A DNA stretch of 39,725 nucleotides from contig JBDTES010000014.1 of assembly GCA_039922435.1 (NCBI GenBank), positions 1 through 39,725 of the forward strand. The letters run 5' to 3'. The notes under the pieces are model-generated. The model saw nothing but the letters and a program-made list of their open reading frames with translations, had not been told where the DNA came from and did no database searches. The translations under genes and the position numbers were made by a program. The stretch comes from JBDTES01 sp039922435 (lineage in GTDB: Bacteria; Patescibacteriota; Saccharimonadia; Saccharimonadales; UBA4665). Shown piece by piece: positions 15,846-24,282 of the stretch (its first letter is position 1; every line of letters starts with the position of its first letter).

Positions 15846-16055
15846 AAGCTGATGTATTATACAGGATTTTACTCTGTTTTTCCAGAGCGATTAACGCATT
15901 TAGCCCACTATTCGGTATAAAATCTAATTAAAGTTAACTGCACGATGACAGGAATTAGTCTTTGAGAAACGCCCAAAATTATTTATTAACAATGATCGTC
16001 CATCTATAACCCCAAAACAATATCAGAATAAATAGTTGGTCAAGTTCATTTCAGG

Positions 16056-16061
16056 TACAAT
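16056..16061 (+). promoter_or_regulatory. TACAAT -10 box fixing the start of the PGPGW protein at 16069
   Basis: The box leaves 7 nt to ATG 16069, the usual leaderless spacing here. It lies downstream of the alternative TTG at 16036, which would therefore not be transcribed from this promoter. Upstream, 15862-16035 contains no gene that I can support. Confidence 0.6.
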
Positions 16062-16068
16062 TATAGCT

Positions 16069-16482
16069 ATGGATTATATTAAGCGGAACGCTAAACGGAT
16101 CGCTACGGACGCTGCTGGTTATTTTTTAGTTTTAGCGGCTATCGCTACAGGCTGGCTGCCCGGGCCTGGTGGAATACCATTAGCTTTAGCTGGGCTAGGC
16201 TTACTGTCAATCAATAACCCGTGGGCCAGACGCATCCGCGATTACATACTTAGAAACGGTGGTAAAGTCATTCAGTTCTTATTCCCACGCAATAAATATA
16301 TTGAGTGGCTCTACGATTTTATTGTCATTTTACTACTAGCTCTGACAGCTGCACTCGCTTGGACTCACTCAGCAATTTGGCAAATAAGTATAGCCGTAGG
16401 GGCGTTCTTTATAGCTTTATTTATAGCCCTGATGAACCGCGATCGATTGGTAAAATTGCGTGGACAAAAACGCAAACCATAA
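16069..16482 (+). CDS. Small membrane protein of the PGPGW family
   Basis: The 137-residue product starts basic (MDYIKRNAKRIATD), has a hydrophobic pair around the motif GWLPGPGGIPLALAGLGLLS (about residues 27-46), then NPWARRIRDY, and two more hydrophobic segments at about 80-120. PGPG followed by a WARR-type motif matches the putative transmembrane family Pfam PF09656 (PGPGW), whose function is unknown. I choose ATG 16069, not TTG 16036, because of the -10 box directly upstream. Confidence 0.75.
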   Translation: MDYIKRNAKRIATDAAGYFLVLAAIATGWLPGPGGIPLALAGLGLLSINNPWARRIRDYILRNGGKVIQFLFPRNKYIEWLYDFIVILLLALTAALAWTHSAIWQISIAVGAFFIALFIALMNRDRLVKLRGQKRKP

Positions 16483-16523
16483 GCTTCTTACACAATATAT
16501 TTGAATTTAATACTATTTAAGTG

Positions 16524-16543
16524 TAAAGTTATTCATAACTTTA
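16524..16543. promoter_or_regulatory. 9-bp palindrome before a small membrane protein gene
   Basis: TAAAGTTAT (16524-16532) and ATAACTTTA (16535-16543) are perfect inverted repeats around TC. It lies 4 bp before the GGTGG ribosome-binding site (16548-16552) of the gene at 16559 and 42 bp after the previous stop. An operator dyad is the simplest reading; a weak terminator is less likely. Confidence 0.4.
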
Positions 16544-16558
16544 ACTTGGTGGTTATAA

Positions 16559-16747
16559 ATGCAGGATTTCATTGTTTTGGGGCTTATTCCAGGCACCCAT
16601 TTTCAACTAAATTTTATATACTGGCTCTACATAGCCAGTAGTCTGGTAGTTTTATCGTTTTTACTAATCTACCGACACAAGATTCGAGCAGCCTGGTTAG
16701 GCTGGCGGGTCGCAAGACTAATTAACCGTAACTCTTACCTCCAGTAA
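16559..16747 (+). CDS. Small single-segment membrane protein
   Basis: The 62-residue product has an N-terminal motif LGLIPGTHFQLNF, one membrane segment at about residues 22-41 (WLYIASSLVVLSFLLIY) and a basic C-terminal tail (RHKIRAAWLGWRVARLINRN), so the tail should be cytosolic. A GGTGG ribosome-binding site lies 6 nt before the ATG. I recall similar short proteins from Saccharibacteria, but cannot name a family. It ends 5 bp from the convergent exonuclease I gene. Confidence 0.6.
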   Translation: MQDFIVLGLIPGTHFQLNFIYWLYIASSLVVLSFLLIYRHKIRAAWLGWRVARLINRNSYLQ

Positions 16748-16752
16748 TAGTT

Positions 16753-18204
16753 TTAGTTTAAATCAATCTCAGTCGGCATAATACTTTCAGCGTAGAGTTG
16801 AAGCTCCTCGAGCAAATAGCCCTTTTGATCGTCTTTATTAGTTGCCTTAAGCTCTACCAGACGACTCATGTATTTAACAGCTCGGCTAGCTTGACCGCCA
16901 TCGAGTAGGCGGTGAGCCCTGAAGTCTTCCCAAGCAGCTCTTTCTTCGCTAGTTAGAGATTTCGAGAAATTACGAGCTTTATAGAGTGGTAACAATTGTT
17001 TTAGCCGGTCATCACGGAACTTATCGCCTAAATCACCCAAATCGGCTGGTTTAGTACCGGCCACATCCGCCATAAGATTGCTATCGAAACTATCAAAAAA
17101 GCCATCATAGAGCAGTGAATCGACAGTCTGGGGGTCAACAATAGCGCTGGTTTGATACTTTTTATCTTTAAGCTCAAATGCTTTCTGCAGATTATCCATA
17201 AAGTCAGTCGCTCCATGCAGCTTCGCCCGATTAGATTCAATTTCTTTTAAATCAAGTTGGAGCCGTTTTTGCGACTCAGCATCCAATACACCTAGAGGCG
17301 CAACTGCCGGACAAGTATTATAGCGCAGCAATTTAACTGGTAAGCGCTTCGGAGCAGTCTCGTCTTTTGTCCAAGCCATCCGCTCGGCTAGTTGGGCTGG
17401 ATTCATATCTATGAATTCAGACGGGTCGTGCCGCAAATCATAAACTAGGGCGCCGGGCCTACCAACACTGCCGGCTAGTTTTACAGCTACAGTCGTCTTT
17501 TCAAACTCGCCACTGTAGCGCCCAGAAGTATAAACAAACGGCTGGCCAGTATCGACAACACCGGCGACTTCTTTTTTGCCGCGAACGCTTAGCAACCAAT
17601 CAAATAACTTTGGTTGTTTGTCGTGAATCAGTTTAGCTACAGCAATCGTTGCATAGACGTCGCTCAGAGCATCGTGGGCACTTTTATGGTCCAATTTATT
17701 TAAACTAGTTAGTAATTCCAATCGGTTAGACGGTTTACCATCGGGCCCAAATGGCCACTCAATGCCATCAGGCCTCAGTGCCCGGGTCATCCGAACAACG
17801 TCTAGTAAATCCCAGCGACTCCGACCATCTTTCCATTGCCACTGATAAGCATCGTAGAAATTGCGATAATTCATATAGCGCATAAACTCATCGTCAAACC
17901 TGACACTGTTATAACCAGCAAAGATTGTACCTGGTACCGATATTTGCTCATAAAATAGCTTCAAAAATTCAGCTTCGCTAATGCCCTCCGCTAAAGTCGC
18001 CTGAGGCGTAATGCCAGTTATCAGGATAGCGTCCGGTTCTGGCAGGATATCATCGGTCAACCTAATTAATACATTGACAGGTTCACCAACTGGGGTTAAT
18101 CCCATATCAGTCTGCTGACCAGCAAACTGCATAATTCGCCCCTCACGGGGGTTAATGCTAGTAGTTTCTAGGTCATACCAAAAGAAGGTTGACGTATTTG
18201 CCAT
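16753..18204 (-). CDS. sbcB: Exodeoxyribonuclease I
   Basis: ExoI degrades single-stranded DNA from the 3' end in mismatch repair and recombination. The 483-residue product (E. coli about 475) has the DEDDh exonuclease motifs: YDLETT at about 10-15, GYNSVRFDDEF with the second-motif aspartate, and HKSAHDALSDV with the catalytic histidine and last aspartate. The C-terminal SH3-like and helical extension typical of ExoI is present (HDPSEFIDMNPAQLAERM). A TAAACT box at 18212-18217 leaves 7 nt to the ATG. It lies downstream of obg on the same strand, about 90 bp apart with no clear terminator between. Confidence 0.95.
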   Translation of the reverse strand: MANTSTFFWYDLETTSINPREGRIMQFAGQQTDMGLTPVGEPVNVLIRLTDDILPEPDAILITGITPQATLAEGISEAEFLKLFYEQISVPGTIFAGYNSVRFDDEFMRYMNYRNFYDAYQWQWKDGRSRWDLLDVVRMTRALRPDGIEWPFGPDGKPSNRLELLTSLNKLDHKSAHDALSDVYATIAVAKLIHDKQPKLFDWLLSVRGKKEVAGVVDTGQPFVYTSGRYSGEFEKTTVAVKLAGSVGRPGALVYDLRHDPSEFIDMNPAQLAERMAWTKDETAPKRLPVKLLRYNTCPAVAPLGVLDAESQKRLQLDLKEIESNRAKLHGATDFMDNLQKAFELKDKKYQTSAIVDPQTVDSLLYDGFFDSFDSNLMADVAGTKPADLGDLGDKFRDDRLKQLLPLYKARNFSKSLTSEERAAWEDFRAHRLLDGGQASRAVKYMSRLVELKATNKDDQKGYLLEELQLYAESIMPTEIDLN

Positions 18205-18294
18205 ACAACACAGTTTAACAGATTATAAAAACTGCTGCTTTTCAAGACGTTTACAATAAATTAAGAGATCAGCACGAGAGACTTATAGCTGCCA

Positions 18295-19569
18295 CTATAG
18301 TTCAATCGAGCCGGCGCTGCCGATTTGGATAATATCTCCAGGTTTAGCTTTTTCTCGAGCTAGTTCGTAGGTAATGCCCATTTTGCGCATAATTACCTTT
18401 AGCCGGGCCACTGATTCGTCGTTTTCAAAATCAGTCCGGACGGCAAACTTCTCGATTTTATTACCTGTTACGAGCCACATACCACCGTCCTTACTAACTC
18501 GCCAGCTAGATCCACCGTCTTTTAGCTTTAGAACTGGTATGCCAGTGTCTTCTGGTAGCTCGGCGACAACTCTTTGGCGCTCGGTGCGAACTGCCTTATT
18601 GATGGCAAAGATTAGTTCACGAATATTCTTGTGAGCTTGGGATGATACAGCGAAGAGTAGTACGTCTTTTGGTAAAGCTTTTTGGAGACGTTTGGTCTGA
18701 GCCGTCACAATGCTAGGTTCGACAGTATCAATTTTGCTCAGGACTACGATCTGGGGTTTATCGGACAGATTTATTTTGTAGGCCTTTAGCTCTTCCTGGA
18801 TAGTTTTATAATCTTTAACGATATCTTGGCTAGCGACGTCAACCAAATGCACCAGCACGGCTGTCCGTTCGACGTGGCGCAAGAATTCGTCGCCTAGGCC
18901 CTTGCCTTCGGCAGCCCCCTCTATTAAGCCCGGGATATCGGCAAATAGCAAGCTAGTCTCATCGGCCACATCGACTACACCCAAGTTAGGCGTTAGTGTC
19001 GTAAAAGGATAATCGGCAATCTCTGGTCGAGCGTTACTAATAACGCTCAGGAGGGTTGATTTACCGGCATTCGGTAGACCGACTAAGCCGACATCGGCAA
19101 TCATTTTGAGCTCAAGATCTAGCTCAAAACTCTCACCCGGCTCACCCTTCTCGGCAAATTTAGGGGCTTGGCGAGTCGATGATATAAAGTGAGCATTGCC
19201 AAAGCCACCTTTGCCGCCACGGGCAATAACGGCCCGTTGGCCATCTTCGGTTAAATCCGCCATCAACCGCCCATTACTAAAGACCGAAGTACCAACCGGC
19301 ACAGCGACCTCTAGGATTTGGCCGGACCGACCATGACATTTAACAGGTGTGCCGGCTTGACCATCGTCAGCCCTCAGCTCTTTGTGAAAACGAAACCGGA
19401 GCAACGTGTTTTGGTTACGACTAGCCACAAAAACAACATTGCCGCCATTGCCACCATCACCACCATCTGGACCACCGTGGTCAATATACTTTTCTTGGCG
19501 AAAACTGACTCGGCCGTTGCCGCCATTACCGGCCGTAATTAAAACTGAAGTATGATCAATAAAATTCAC
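18295..19569 (-). CDS. obg: GTPase Obg (CgtA)
   Basis: Obg is an essential ribosome-assembly and stress GTPase. The 424-residue product has the glycine-rich N-terminal Obg fold (AGNGGNGRVSFRQEKY and following), the G domain with G1 GLPNAGKST, switch II DIPGLIEGA and a G4 motif written SKID rather than NKxD, and the C-terminal OCT domain (about 345-424). The start is GTG at 19567-19569, 6 nt after a TATAGT box (19576-19581), so the mRNA is leaderless. It is followed by sbcB. Confidence 0.97.
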   Translation of the reverse strand: MNFIDHTSVLITAGNGGNGRVSFRQEKYIDHGGPDGGDGGNGGNVVFVASRNQNTLLRFRFHKELRADDGQAGTPVKCHGRSGQILEVAVPVGTSVFSNGRLMADLTEDGQRAVIARGGKGGFGNAHFISSTRQAPKFAEKGEPGESFELDLELKMIADVGLVGLPNAGKSTLLSVISNARPEIADYPFTTLTPNLGVVDVADETSLLFADIPGLIEGAAEGKGLGDEFLRHVERTAVLVHLVDVASQDIVKDYKTIQEELKAYKINLSDKPQIVVLSKIDTVEPSIVTAQTKRLQKALPKDVLLFAVSSQAHKNIRELIFAINKAVRTERQRVVAELPEDTGIPVLKLKDGGSSWRVSKDGGMWLVTGNKIEKFAVRTDFENDESVARLKVIMRKMGITYELAREKAKPGDIIQIGSAGSIEL

Positions 19570-19626
19570 TGCTTAACTATAACATAATAACAGAGGTAAT
19601 ACTAATTATTAATCTGGTTATAGGTT

Positions 19627-20763
19627 CTAATAAATATACCAGTACTGAGTCGCTTCACTTGGCGATAACGTCCGGAATCCCATAGAGTACAAACCGTGAA
19701 CATTCATCTCTGATACATGCACGCCAGAAGCGTCTACGCTATCAACGTAACCTACGTGACCAGCCCAACTAACACCTGATAGATACGGCCCACCGTCACT
19801 TCGGTAAAATGGGCCGGGCGGGTTGTACCAAATTACAGCACCAACTTCTGGTGTGTGGCCAGTACTTAGGCCTGACCCAGACATCTGAGCCCCACTTAGC
19901 CAAGAACTAGCGTTTCCTAGGTTAGACGGCAATGGTCGGCCAATGGCGGCCCTTTTACCAGCCGCATACCAAGTACAGTTACCAGGGTCATACCGATTGC
20001 CGCCATAAATCGCGGCCAGGCCTCCCCATGAAAAGCCCTTGTAGCCATACCCATAAGACGGTGTGGCCCGCACAATTTCACCATTTGGTATTAAGACTTG
20101 CTCGCCGGCTTTTAGCCCACTAATCTCGGCGTCGTTAGAGGCTGTAATCTGGTCGGCACTAGCCCGGAACTTAGAAGCTAAACTCTGCGGGGTGTCACCA
20201 CTCTTTACGGTGTAGACAATCCCATTAACAGGAGGCACGGCTAATTTAGTACCAGCATCTAAACTATCACCGGACAAGTCATTCGACCAGCGAATACTAT
20301 CACTGGTTACGCCAAACTTTTGAGCAATCGAAGAAACTGTATCGCCAGCCAGCGCAGTATAACTCGCTATATCTTTATGGCTCTTTAGGGCTGTGGCAAC
20401 AACTTGTGGCTTAGAAGTTACATCATTTCCAGTTATGACTGCAGCATACTGAATCCGAGCGCTATCAGCATCGTTTTTGACAGCCAATGATTCCGACCAG
20501 CCAGTCGCGCTCGCTAAATCGACTGCTACATCATATGAAGTCGGTCGATCAACTGGATTGAGTGTAACTTTTGAGGCCAAAGAACTTAGTGAATCAGCCT
20601 GGCTGTTGCCACGAGAACTAGCGAATATAAAACCGGCCACAGCCAGCAAGATACCGACATTAGCCGCCAAAAAGCCATAGCGAACAACCCGGCGCCGTGT
20701 TGCCTTACGGTTTAAGCGCTTTTCTAAACGATTAACTAAAGATGATTTCTTGCGACCGATCAG
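19627..20763 (-). CDS. Membrane-anchored LysM-CHAP peptidoglycan hydrolase with unclear start codon
   Basis: The product carries two LysM peptidoglycan-binding domains (ALAGDTVSSIAQKFGV; VKSGDTPQSLASKFRA) and a C-terminal CHAP amidase/endopeptidase domain with cysteine in NCTWYA and histidine in WAGHVGYV. The only standard in-frame start is TTG 20668-20670, but it lies inside the membrane segment (YGFLAANVGILLAVAGFIF). The frame continues upstream through an ideal cytosolic anchor sequence (IGRKKSSLVNRLEKR, RKATRRRVVR) to a CTG at 20761-20763, and is open to about 20814 with no ATG, GTG or TTG. I use CTG; ATT or a lost ATG are alternatives. It lies downstream of mltG, 255 bp away. Confidence 0.85.
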   Translation of the reverse strand: MIGRKKSSLVNRLEKRLNRKATRRRVVRYGFLAANVGILLAVAGFIFASSRGNSQADSLSSLASKVTLNPVDRPTSYDVAVDLASATGWSESLAVKNDADSARIQYAAVITGNDVTSKPQVVATALKSHKDIASYTALAGDTVSSIAQKFGVTSDSIRWSNDLSGDSLDAGTKLAVPPVNGIVYTVKSGDTPQSLASKFRASADQITASNDAEISGLKAGEQVLIPNGEIVRATPSYGYGYKGFSWGGLAAIYGGNRYDPGNCTWYAAGKRAAIGRPLPSNLGNASSWLSGAQMSGSGLSTGHTPEVGAVIWYNPPGPFYRSDGGPYLSGVSWAGHVGYVDSVDASGVHVSEMNVHGLYSMGFRTLSPSEATQYWYIY

Positions 20764-20850
20764 TCGCCCCGTGAGGGGTTGAAATGAGATATTACTAATA
20801 CATGCTCCGGGCTCTTAAAGCCAGACTTATACCGTTTATTAGTTAATTTT

Positions 20851-20875
20851 TTGGAAATATTACGACCATTTCCAA
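20851..20875. repeat. Inverted repeat in the mltG to LysM-CHAP gap
   Basis: TTGGAAAT (20851-20858) and ATTTCCAA (20868-20875) are perfect 8-bp arms around a 9-base loop. On the minus strand the stem is followed by AAAAAATT, not T, so it is not a standard terminator for mltG; on the plus strand there is no gene for it to end. The rest of 20764-21018 contains no gene. Closer to the LysM gene two short hairpins stand in a row: CCCC-TCAC-GGGG and GCGAC-TGATCG-GTCGC, the second covering the putative CTG start. The region may be a regulatory 5' leader. Confidence 0.4.
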
Positions 20876-21018
20876 TTATTGATTCTAAAACGCGTAGTAC
20901 AAGTATAACTGTTCAAGTGTCTAGTATAAAGCCAAACCTTTAACAGTTACTGAACGATGATATCAAAAATGACATCAAAATGCAAGTCTAGAATCTTTCC
21001 TCTACCCCTGTTAACTCT

Positions 21019-22095
21019 CTACTTACCACATAGTTTATGGCAATAAAGAGCGGTATTTGCTTCGTGTTGCTCCAAAGTCTTAGCAAAATGGGTTACACCG
21101 TCGTCGCCAGAGACAAAAAACAACCAATCAGTGTTGGCTGGATGAGCTACAGCCTTCAGCGATCCATCACTAACATTACTGATAGGTGTAGGTGGTAATC
21201 CGGTATGAATTAGTGTGTTATAAGGTGTATCAAAAGATAACATCGCCCCCTGCGCCATGTTAGGCTGGCCAGCATTTATGGCGCCATATATGGCCGTAAC
21301 ATCACTACCTAGCGCCATATTCATTTGTAGTCGTTTTAAGAACACTTGAGCGGCTTGAGTCCTATCAGTCTGGTTCGATACTTCTTTCTCAACAATCGAG
21401 GCCAATATTACTCCCTGATAAGTACTCAAACCCTCTTTAGCAAAGGCGGCGCGCATATCTGGAGTCAGGTGCTTTTGCATTTCAGACAAAGATTCTTCGA
21501 TAATAGTTTTGGGGTCGGTGGCAGACGTTTTTTGGAATGAGTCCGGATAGAGATAGCCCTCGAGACTATTACCAAGTGGCTTATCAACTAGGGCCGAACT
21601 GGTTTCGTATTGAGTCGGTTGCAAAGCCGCATCAACCGCGACCTCGCTGAAGCCATCGTTAATTAAGGACTTACGTATCTGATCCAGGCGCTGGCCGGGC
21701 AGAATCATCACCAGTTTGGTGGCAACTTTACCATGTGTCAGTTGAGTCACCATGTCCTGGACGCTCTGGCTGGGGCTTAGGCTATAGGTACCAGCCTTGA
21801 GGTCGTCACGGACCCCTACGGTCTTAACGTACCATTTAAATGACCAAGATGATTGTATCAAGCCTCGGTCATGCAATAAATCACCAATTTGATTCGGCCC
21901 CAGCCCAAGTTTTATCTCGATTGACTCTGTTTGGGTGCTATTTGCATCTAGTGGCTGTAGATTTGAATAATAATCCTTACGGATAACTACCGTAACCGCC
22001 ACTAACAAAATTAATATGGCGCCAAAAACCCAATACAAACGCCGCGGCATATGCCGTCGTGAAGAATTATAGATACTGTACTCTTTGGAACTCAT
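21019..22095 (-). CDS. mltG: Endolytic murein transglycosylase MltG
   Basis: MltG (YceG) cleaves nascent glycan strands and sets their length. The 358-residue product has one N-terminal membrane segment (about 18-38) after a basic start, a LysM-like region (GPNQIGDLLHDRGLI) and the YceG catalytic domain: LEGYLYPDSF, ILASIVEKEV with the catalytic glutamate, SDVTAIYG, and the end motif HTGLPPTPISNVS, then LFFVSGDDG and HFAKT. Length is normal. The ATG at 22093-22095 overlaps the ruvX stop by 4 nt (ATGA), so the two are translationally coupled, as is common for this pair. Confidence 0.96.
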   Translation of the reverse strand: MSSKEYSIYNSSRRHMPRRLYWVFGAILILLVAVTVVIRKDYYSNLQPLDANSTQTESIEIKLGLGPNQIGDLLHDRGLIQSSWSFKWYVKTVGVRDDLKAGTYSLSPSQSVQDMVTQLTHGKVATKLVMILPGQRLDQIRKSLINDGFSEVAVDAALQPTQYETSSALVDKPLGNSLEGYLYPDSFQKTSATDPKTIIEESLSEMQKHLTPDMRAAFAKEGLSTYQGVILASIVEKEVSNQTDRTQAAQVFLKRLQMNMALGSDVTAIYGAINAGQPNMAQGAMLSFDTPYNTLIHTGLPPTPISNVSDGSLKAVAHPANTDWLFFVSGDDGVTHFAKTLEQHEANTALYCHKLCGK

Positions 22096-22517
22096 TCAGC
22101 CATAACCTCCGGGTGATCACGTAAAAAATATTCTAGAATATAAGCGGCTGCGACAGCATCGATAGCAGCCTTATCGGTCAGGGCCTTTTCACCCAGATCT
22201 TTCTCGGCCGCAACAGAAGTCAATGCCTCGTCACTTAAGTATAGCGGAACCTTAAGGTTATTGGCCAGTACTTTGGCAAACTCTTCGGTTGACTGAGTTT
22301 GGCCAGTACTTTGGCCACTCAAACCACGTGGCCAGCCGACCACCACCGCCCCAACATTATGCTCATCTATTAGCTTCTGAATATCGTCTACGGTGTTAAG
22401 TGCCCGATCTAGCGTCAAGAGTGGGCTCGGCAGGCGGGCAATCCGGTGCGCCAGCGCTACGCCAATACGCTTAGTGCCGACGTCTAGCGCCATTATGTAT
22501 TCTGGTTCAGTCGCCAT
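22092..22517 (-). CDS. ruvX: RuvX/YqgF RNase H-fold protein (putative Holliday junction resolvase)
   Basis: YqgF proteins have an RNase H fold and act in pre-16S rRNA maturation and possibly Holliday-junction resolution. The 141-residue product shows the first motif ALDVGTKRIGVAL, the strand VVVGWPRGLSG, SDEALTS in place of the usual DER(L/Y)TT, and the last acidic motif DAVAAAYILEYFL. The conserved arginine of the DER motif is alanine here. The ATG is 7 nt after the stop of the upstream gene and has no clear ribosome-binding site, which suggests coupling. Confidence 0.93.
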   Translation of the reverse strand: MATEPEYIMALDVGTKRIGVALAHRIARLPSPLLTLDRALNTVDDIQKLIDEHNVGAVVVGWPRGLSGQSTGQTQSTEEFAKVLANNLKVPLYLSDEALTSVAAEKDLGEKALTDKAAIDAVAAAYILEYFLRDHPEVMAE

Positions 22518-22524
22518 CAGCTAT

Positions 22525-24246
22525 CTAGGAACCCGATTTGTCTAGTTGTAAGTTGATTTTATCGATATTCTTAGGGGTGCTTGTCACCCAAAACGGGCTG
22601 TATTTAACATCTACATCAGATACACCCGGGATAGATTTGAGGTGTGTCCGGATATCCCCGGCCTTTTTGCCAGCGGCATAAGCCTTAATAGCCGCTTTGT
22701 CTAGATCTGGGCCGGCTACAGATTTGGCGCTAAGAGATAGACTAAAGCGATTTGGTGATTCCTGAGTTGGCGTATCAAAGACTGTTTGATCAACTCCATT
22801 ATCCAGTATCGTCTGCTTTTTGGGGTCAATCTGACTCTTTATGTTGCCCTCGATAAGGGTTGTTAGATCGCTTTTATTGACACCTATCATGGTGTAACCA
22901 ATCACCTGAGTAACCGCTACGCTATCTGTAGCATCGCCGACGTTGGCACTAGTCGTAGTTTGCGGGTCACCAATTACCAGCGTGACTGGTATTGGTATCA
23001 AGGCTTTGGCCTTTAGAGCGGTCTGTAAATCGGTCTTAACCGACGAAATATCGGTAGTGCTAATCTTGTTTTTAGCCGTGTCGATATCGGTCTGAGAAAC
23101 GACTTTTATAATCTGATCGGTGCCACCGCTAGCCGAACCGGTAGCACTGACACCAGTGTACCCAGCAACGCTAAATTTTGCACCCGACACGTTATACTGT
23201 TCGCCACCGGTCTGACCAGTGATTGATACGTCATCCGATGAGAAATAACAGGTTGTATCAGAATCGAGCTTTGGTGTAAAATGCGCCGTCTCCTGAGTTA
23301 TATATGTAAGACCACCACTTGAAACTCCTGTGCCAGCGGCAACTATCGGTGCCTTACCATTACAATTAGTAGTCGACATAGAAACACTCCCGGTGGCTCG
23401 TTGACCATTATTCTTCTGACCGGTAGCTGGGACTTGCTGAGTATAGCTCTTTTGTTCACCCTGAGAGATAGCCGGTATGACGTTGCCATCGGTATTTAGC
23501 TTGGTGGCTGCCGTATCGACAACCACGTTTAGATTAGTCGAGATTCTGCTGCTATCAGTAGTTATGGCAATTGTCGCCTTTGGCATAACCATAAATCCAT
23601 AAATATAGGCTGCCACCAGGAGGATTATGACTGCAATGGCTATAATCAGCTTCTTACGAAAACTATTAAAATTAGGAATCTTGAGCTTCTTGTTTTTATC
23701 TTTCGATTTAGCTGGCTTAGCCGGGCTATCGGCGTCTTCGTCCAGAGCACCATCACTATTATCTAGCTCGAAACTATCATCTACGTCTGATACGGGAGCC
23801 TCAACCACTTCTTTGGCTGCCAAAGCCCCAACTGCCGTGTTGGCAGATGCTTCGGGGTCAAAATCGTCCGATTCTTCGGCCGAGGCCTTATTACTACCAA
23901 CTTCTATAGCTGGCTCTTCAATCTCTTCTGGCTCATCTGGTACATTGTCGGGGGGCTTAGGGATAGCTGGCTTGCTCTGCAAAGTACTGGCCACATATAG
24001 GCCAACATTACCGGCTAGCGGCAATAGACCCTTTTCACTAGTAATCAGGACCAGACTCTTCTTGGCCTCTTCGGCGCTACGCTTCAGCAGCTTCATATTG
24101 ACGATACTTTGGAGCACTGTGGCCCGCTTAGGCAGCACTAGTGCTACCACCTTTTGCTCAGCTGAGCGCACTTTATCGATAATCGACGTAATCTCGTCAT
24201 CTATATCGATATAAATTGTATCTTTCTGAGTGTTCGTATTCGCCAT
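22525..24246 (-). CDS. Bitopic membrane protein with baseplate J-like extracytoplasmic domain
   Basis: The 573-residue product has a cytosolic N-terminal alpha/beta domain (DIDDEITSIIDKVRSAEQK, VVALVLPKRATVLQSIVN), an acidic low-complexity linker (about 95-190), a basic stretch and one membrane segment (KLIIAIAVIILLVAAYIYGF, about 206-225), then a Thr/Ser-rich extracytoplasmic domain of about 340 residues. CPR proteins of this architecture are usually labelled baseplate J/gp47-like in databases (from memory). A TAGAAT box at 24254-24259 leaves 7 nt to the ATG, so it has its own leaderless promoter besides following the FtsA-like gene by 36 nt. The link to an FtsA-fold ATPase suggests an envelope-spanning complex like PilM-PilN; the job is unknown. 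Confidence 0.75.
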   Translation of the reverse strand: MANTNTQKDTIYIDIDDEITSIIDKVRSAEQKVVALVLPKRATVLQSIVNMKLLKRSAEEAKKSLVLITSEKGLLPLAGNVGLYVASTLQSKPAIPKPPDNVPDEPEEIEEPAIEVGSNKASAEESDDFDPEASANTAVGALAAKEVVEAPVSDVDDSFELDNSDGALDEDADSPAKPAKSKDKNKKLKIPNFNSFRKKLIIAIAVIILLVAAYIYGFMVMPKATIAITTDSSRISTNLNVVVDTAATKLNTDGNVIPAISQGEQKSYTQQVPATGQKNNGQRATGSVSMSTTNCNGKAPIVAAGTGVSSGGLTYITQETAHFTPKLDSDTTCYFSSDDVSITGQTGGEQYNVSGAKFSVAGYTGVSATGSASGGTDQIIKVVSQTDIDTAKNKISTTDISSVKTDLQTALKAKALIPIPVTLVIGDPQTTTSANVGDATDSVAVTQVIGYTMIGVNKSDLTTLIEGNIKSQIDPKKQTILDNGVDQTVFDTPTQESPNRFSLSLSAKSVAGPDLDKAAIKAYAAGKKAGDIRTHLKSIPGVSDVDVKYSPFWVTSTPKNIDKINLQLDKSGS

Positions 24247-24282
24247 ATCTATGATTCTATTTTAGCAGATAATGCCACCTGT

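Noticed and set aside
16036..16068. TTG start giving an 11-residue longer PGPGW protein
   Set aside because: The -10 box at 16056-16061 lies downstream of it, so the transcript would not include it.
21018..21019. Cyclic-di-AMP riboswitch upstream of the LysM-CHAP gene
   Set aside because: Such riboswitches often precede cell-wall hydrolase genes and 20764-21018 is long enough, but I could not find the conserved core and only see small hairpins.
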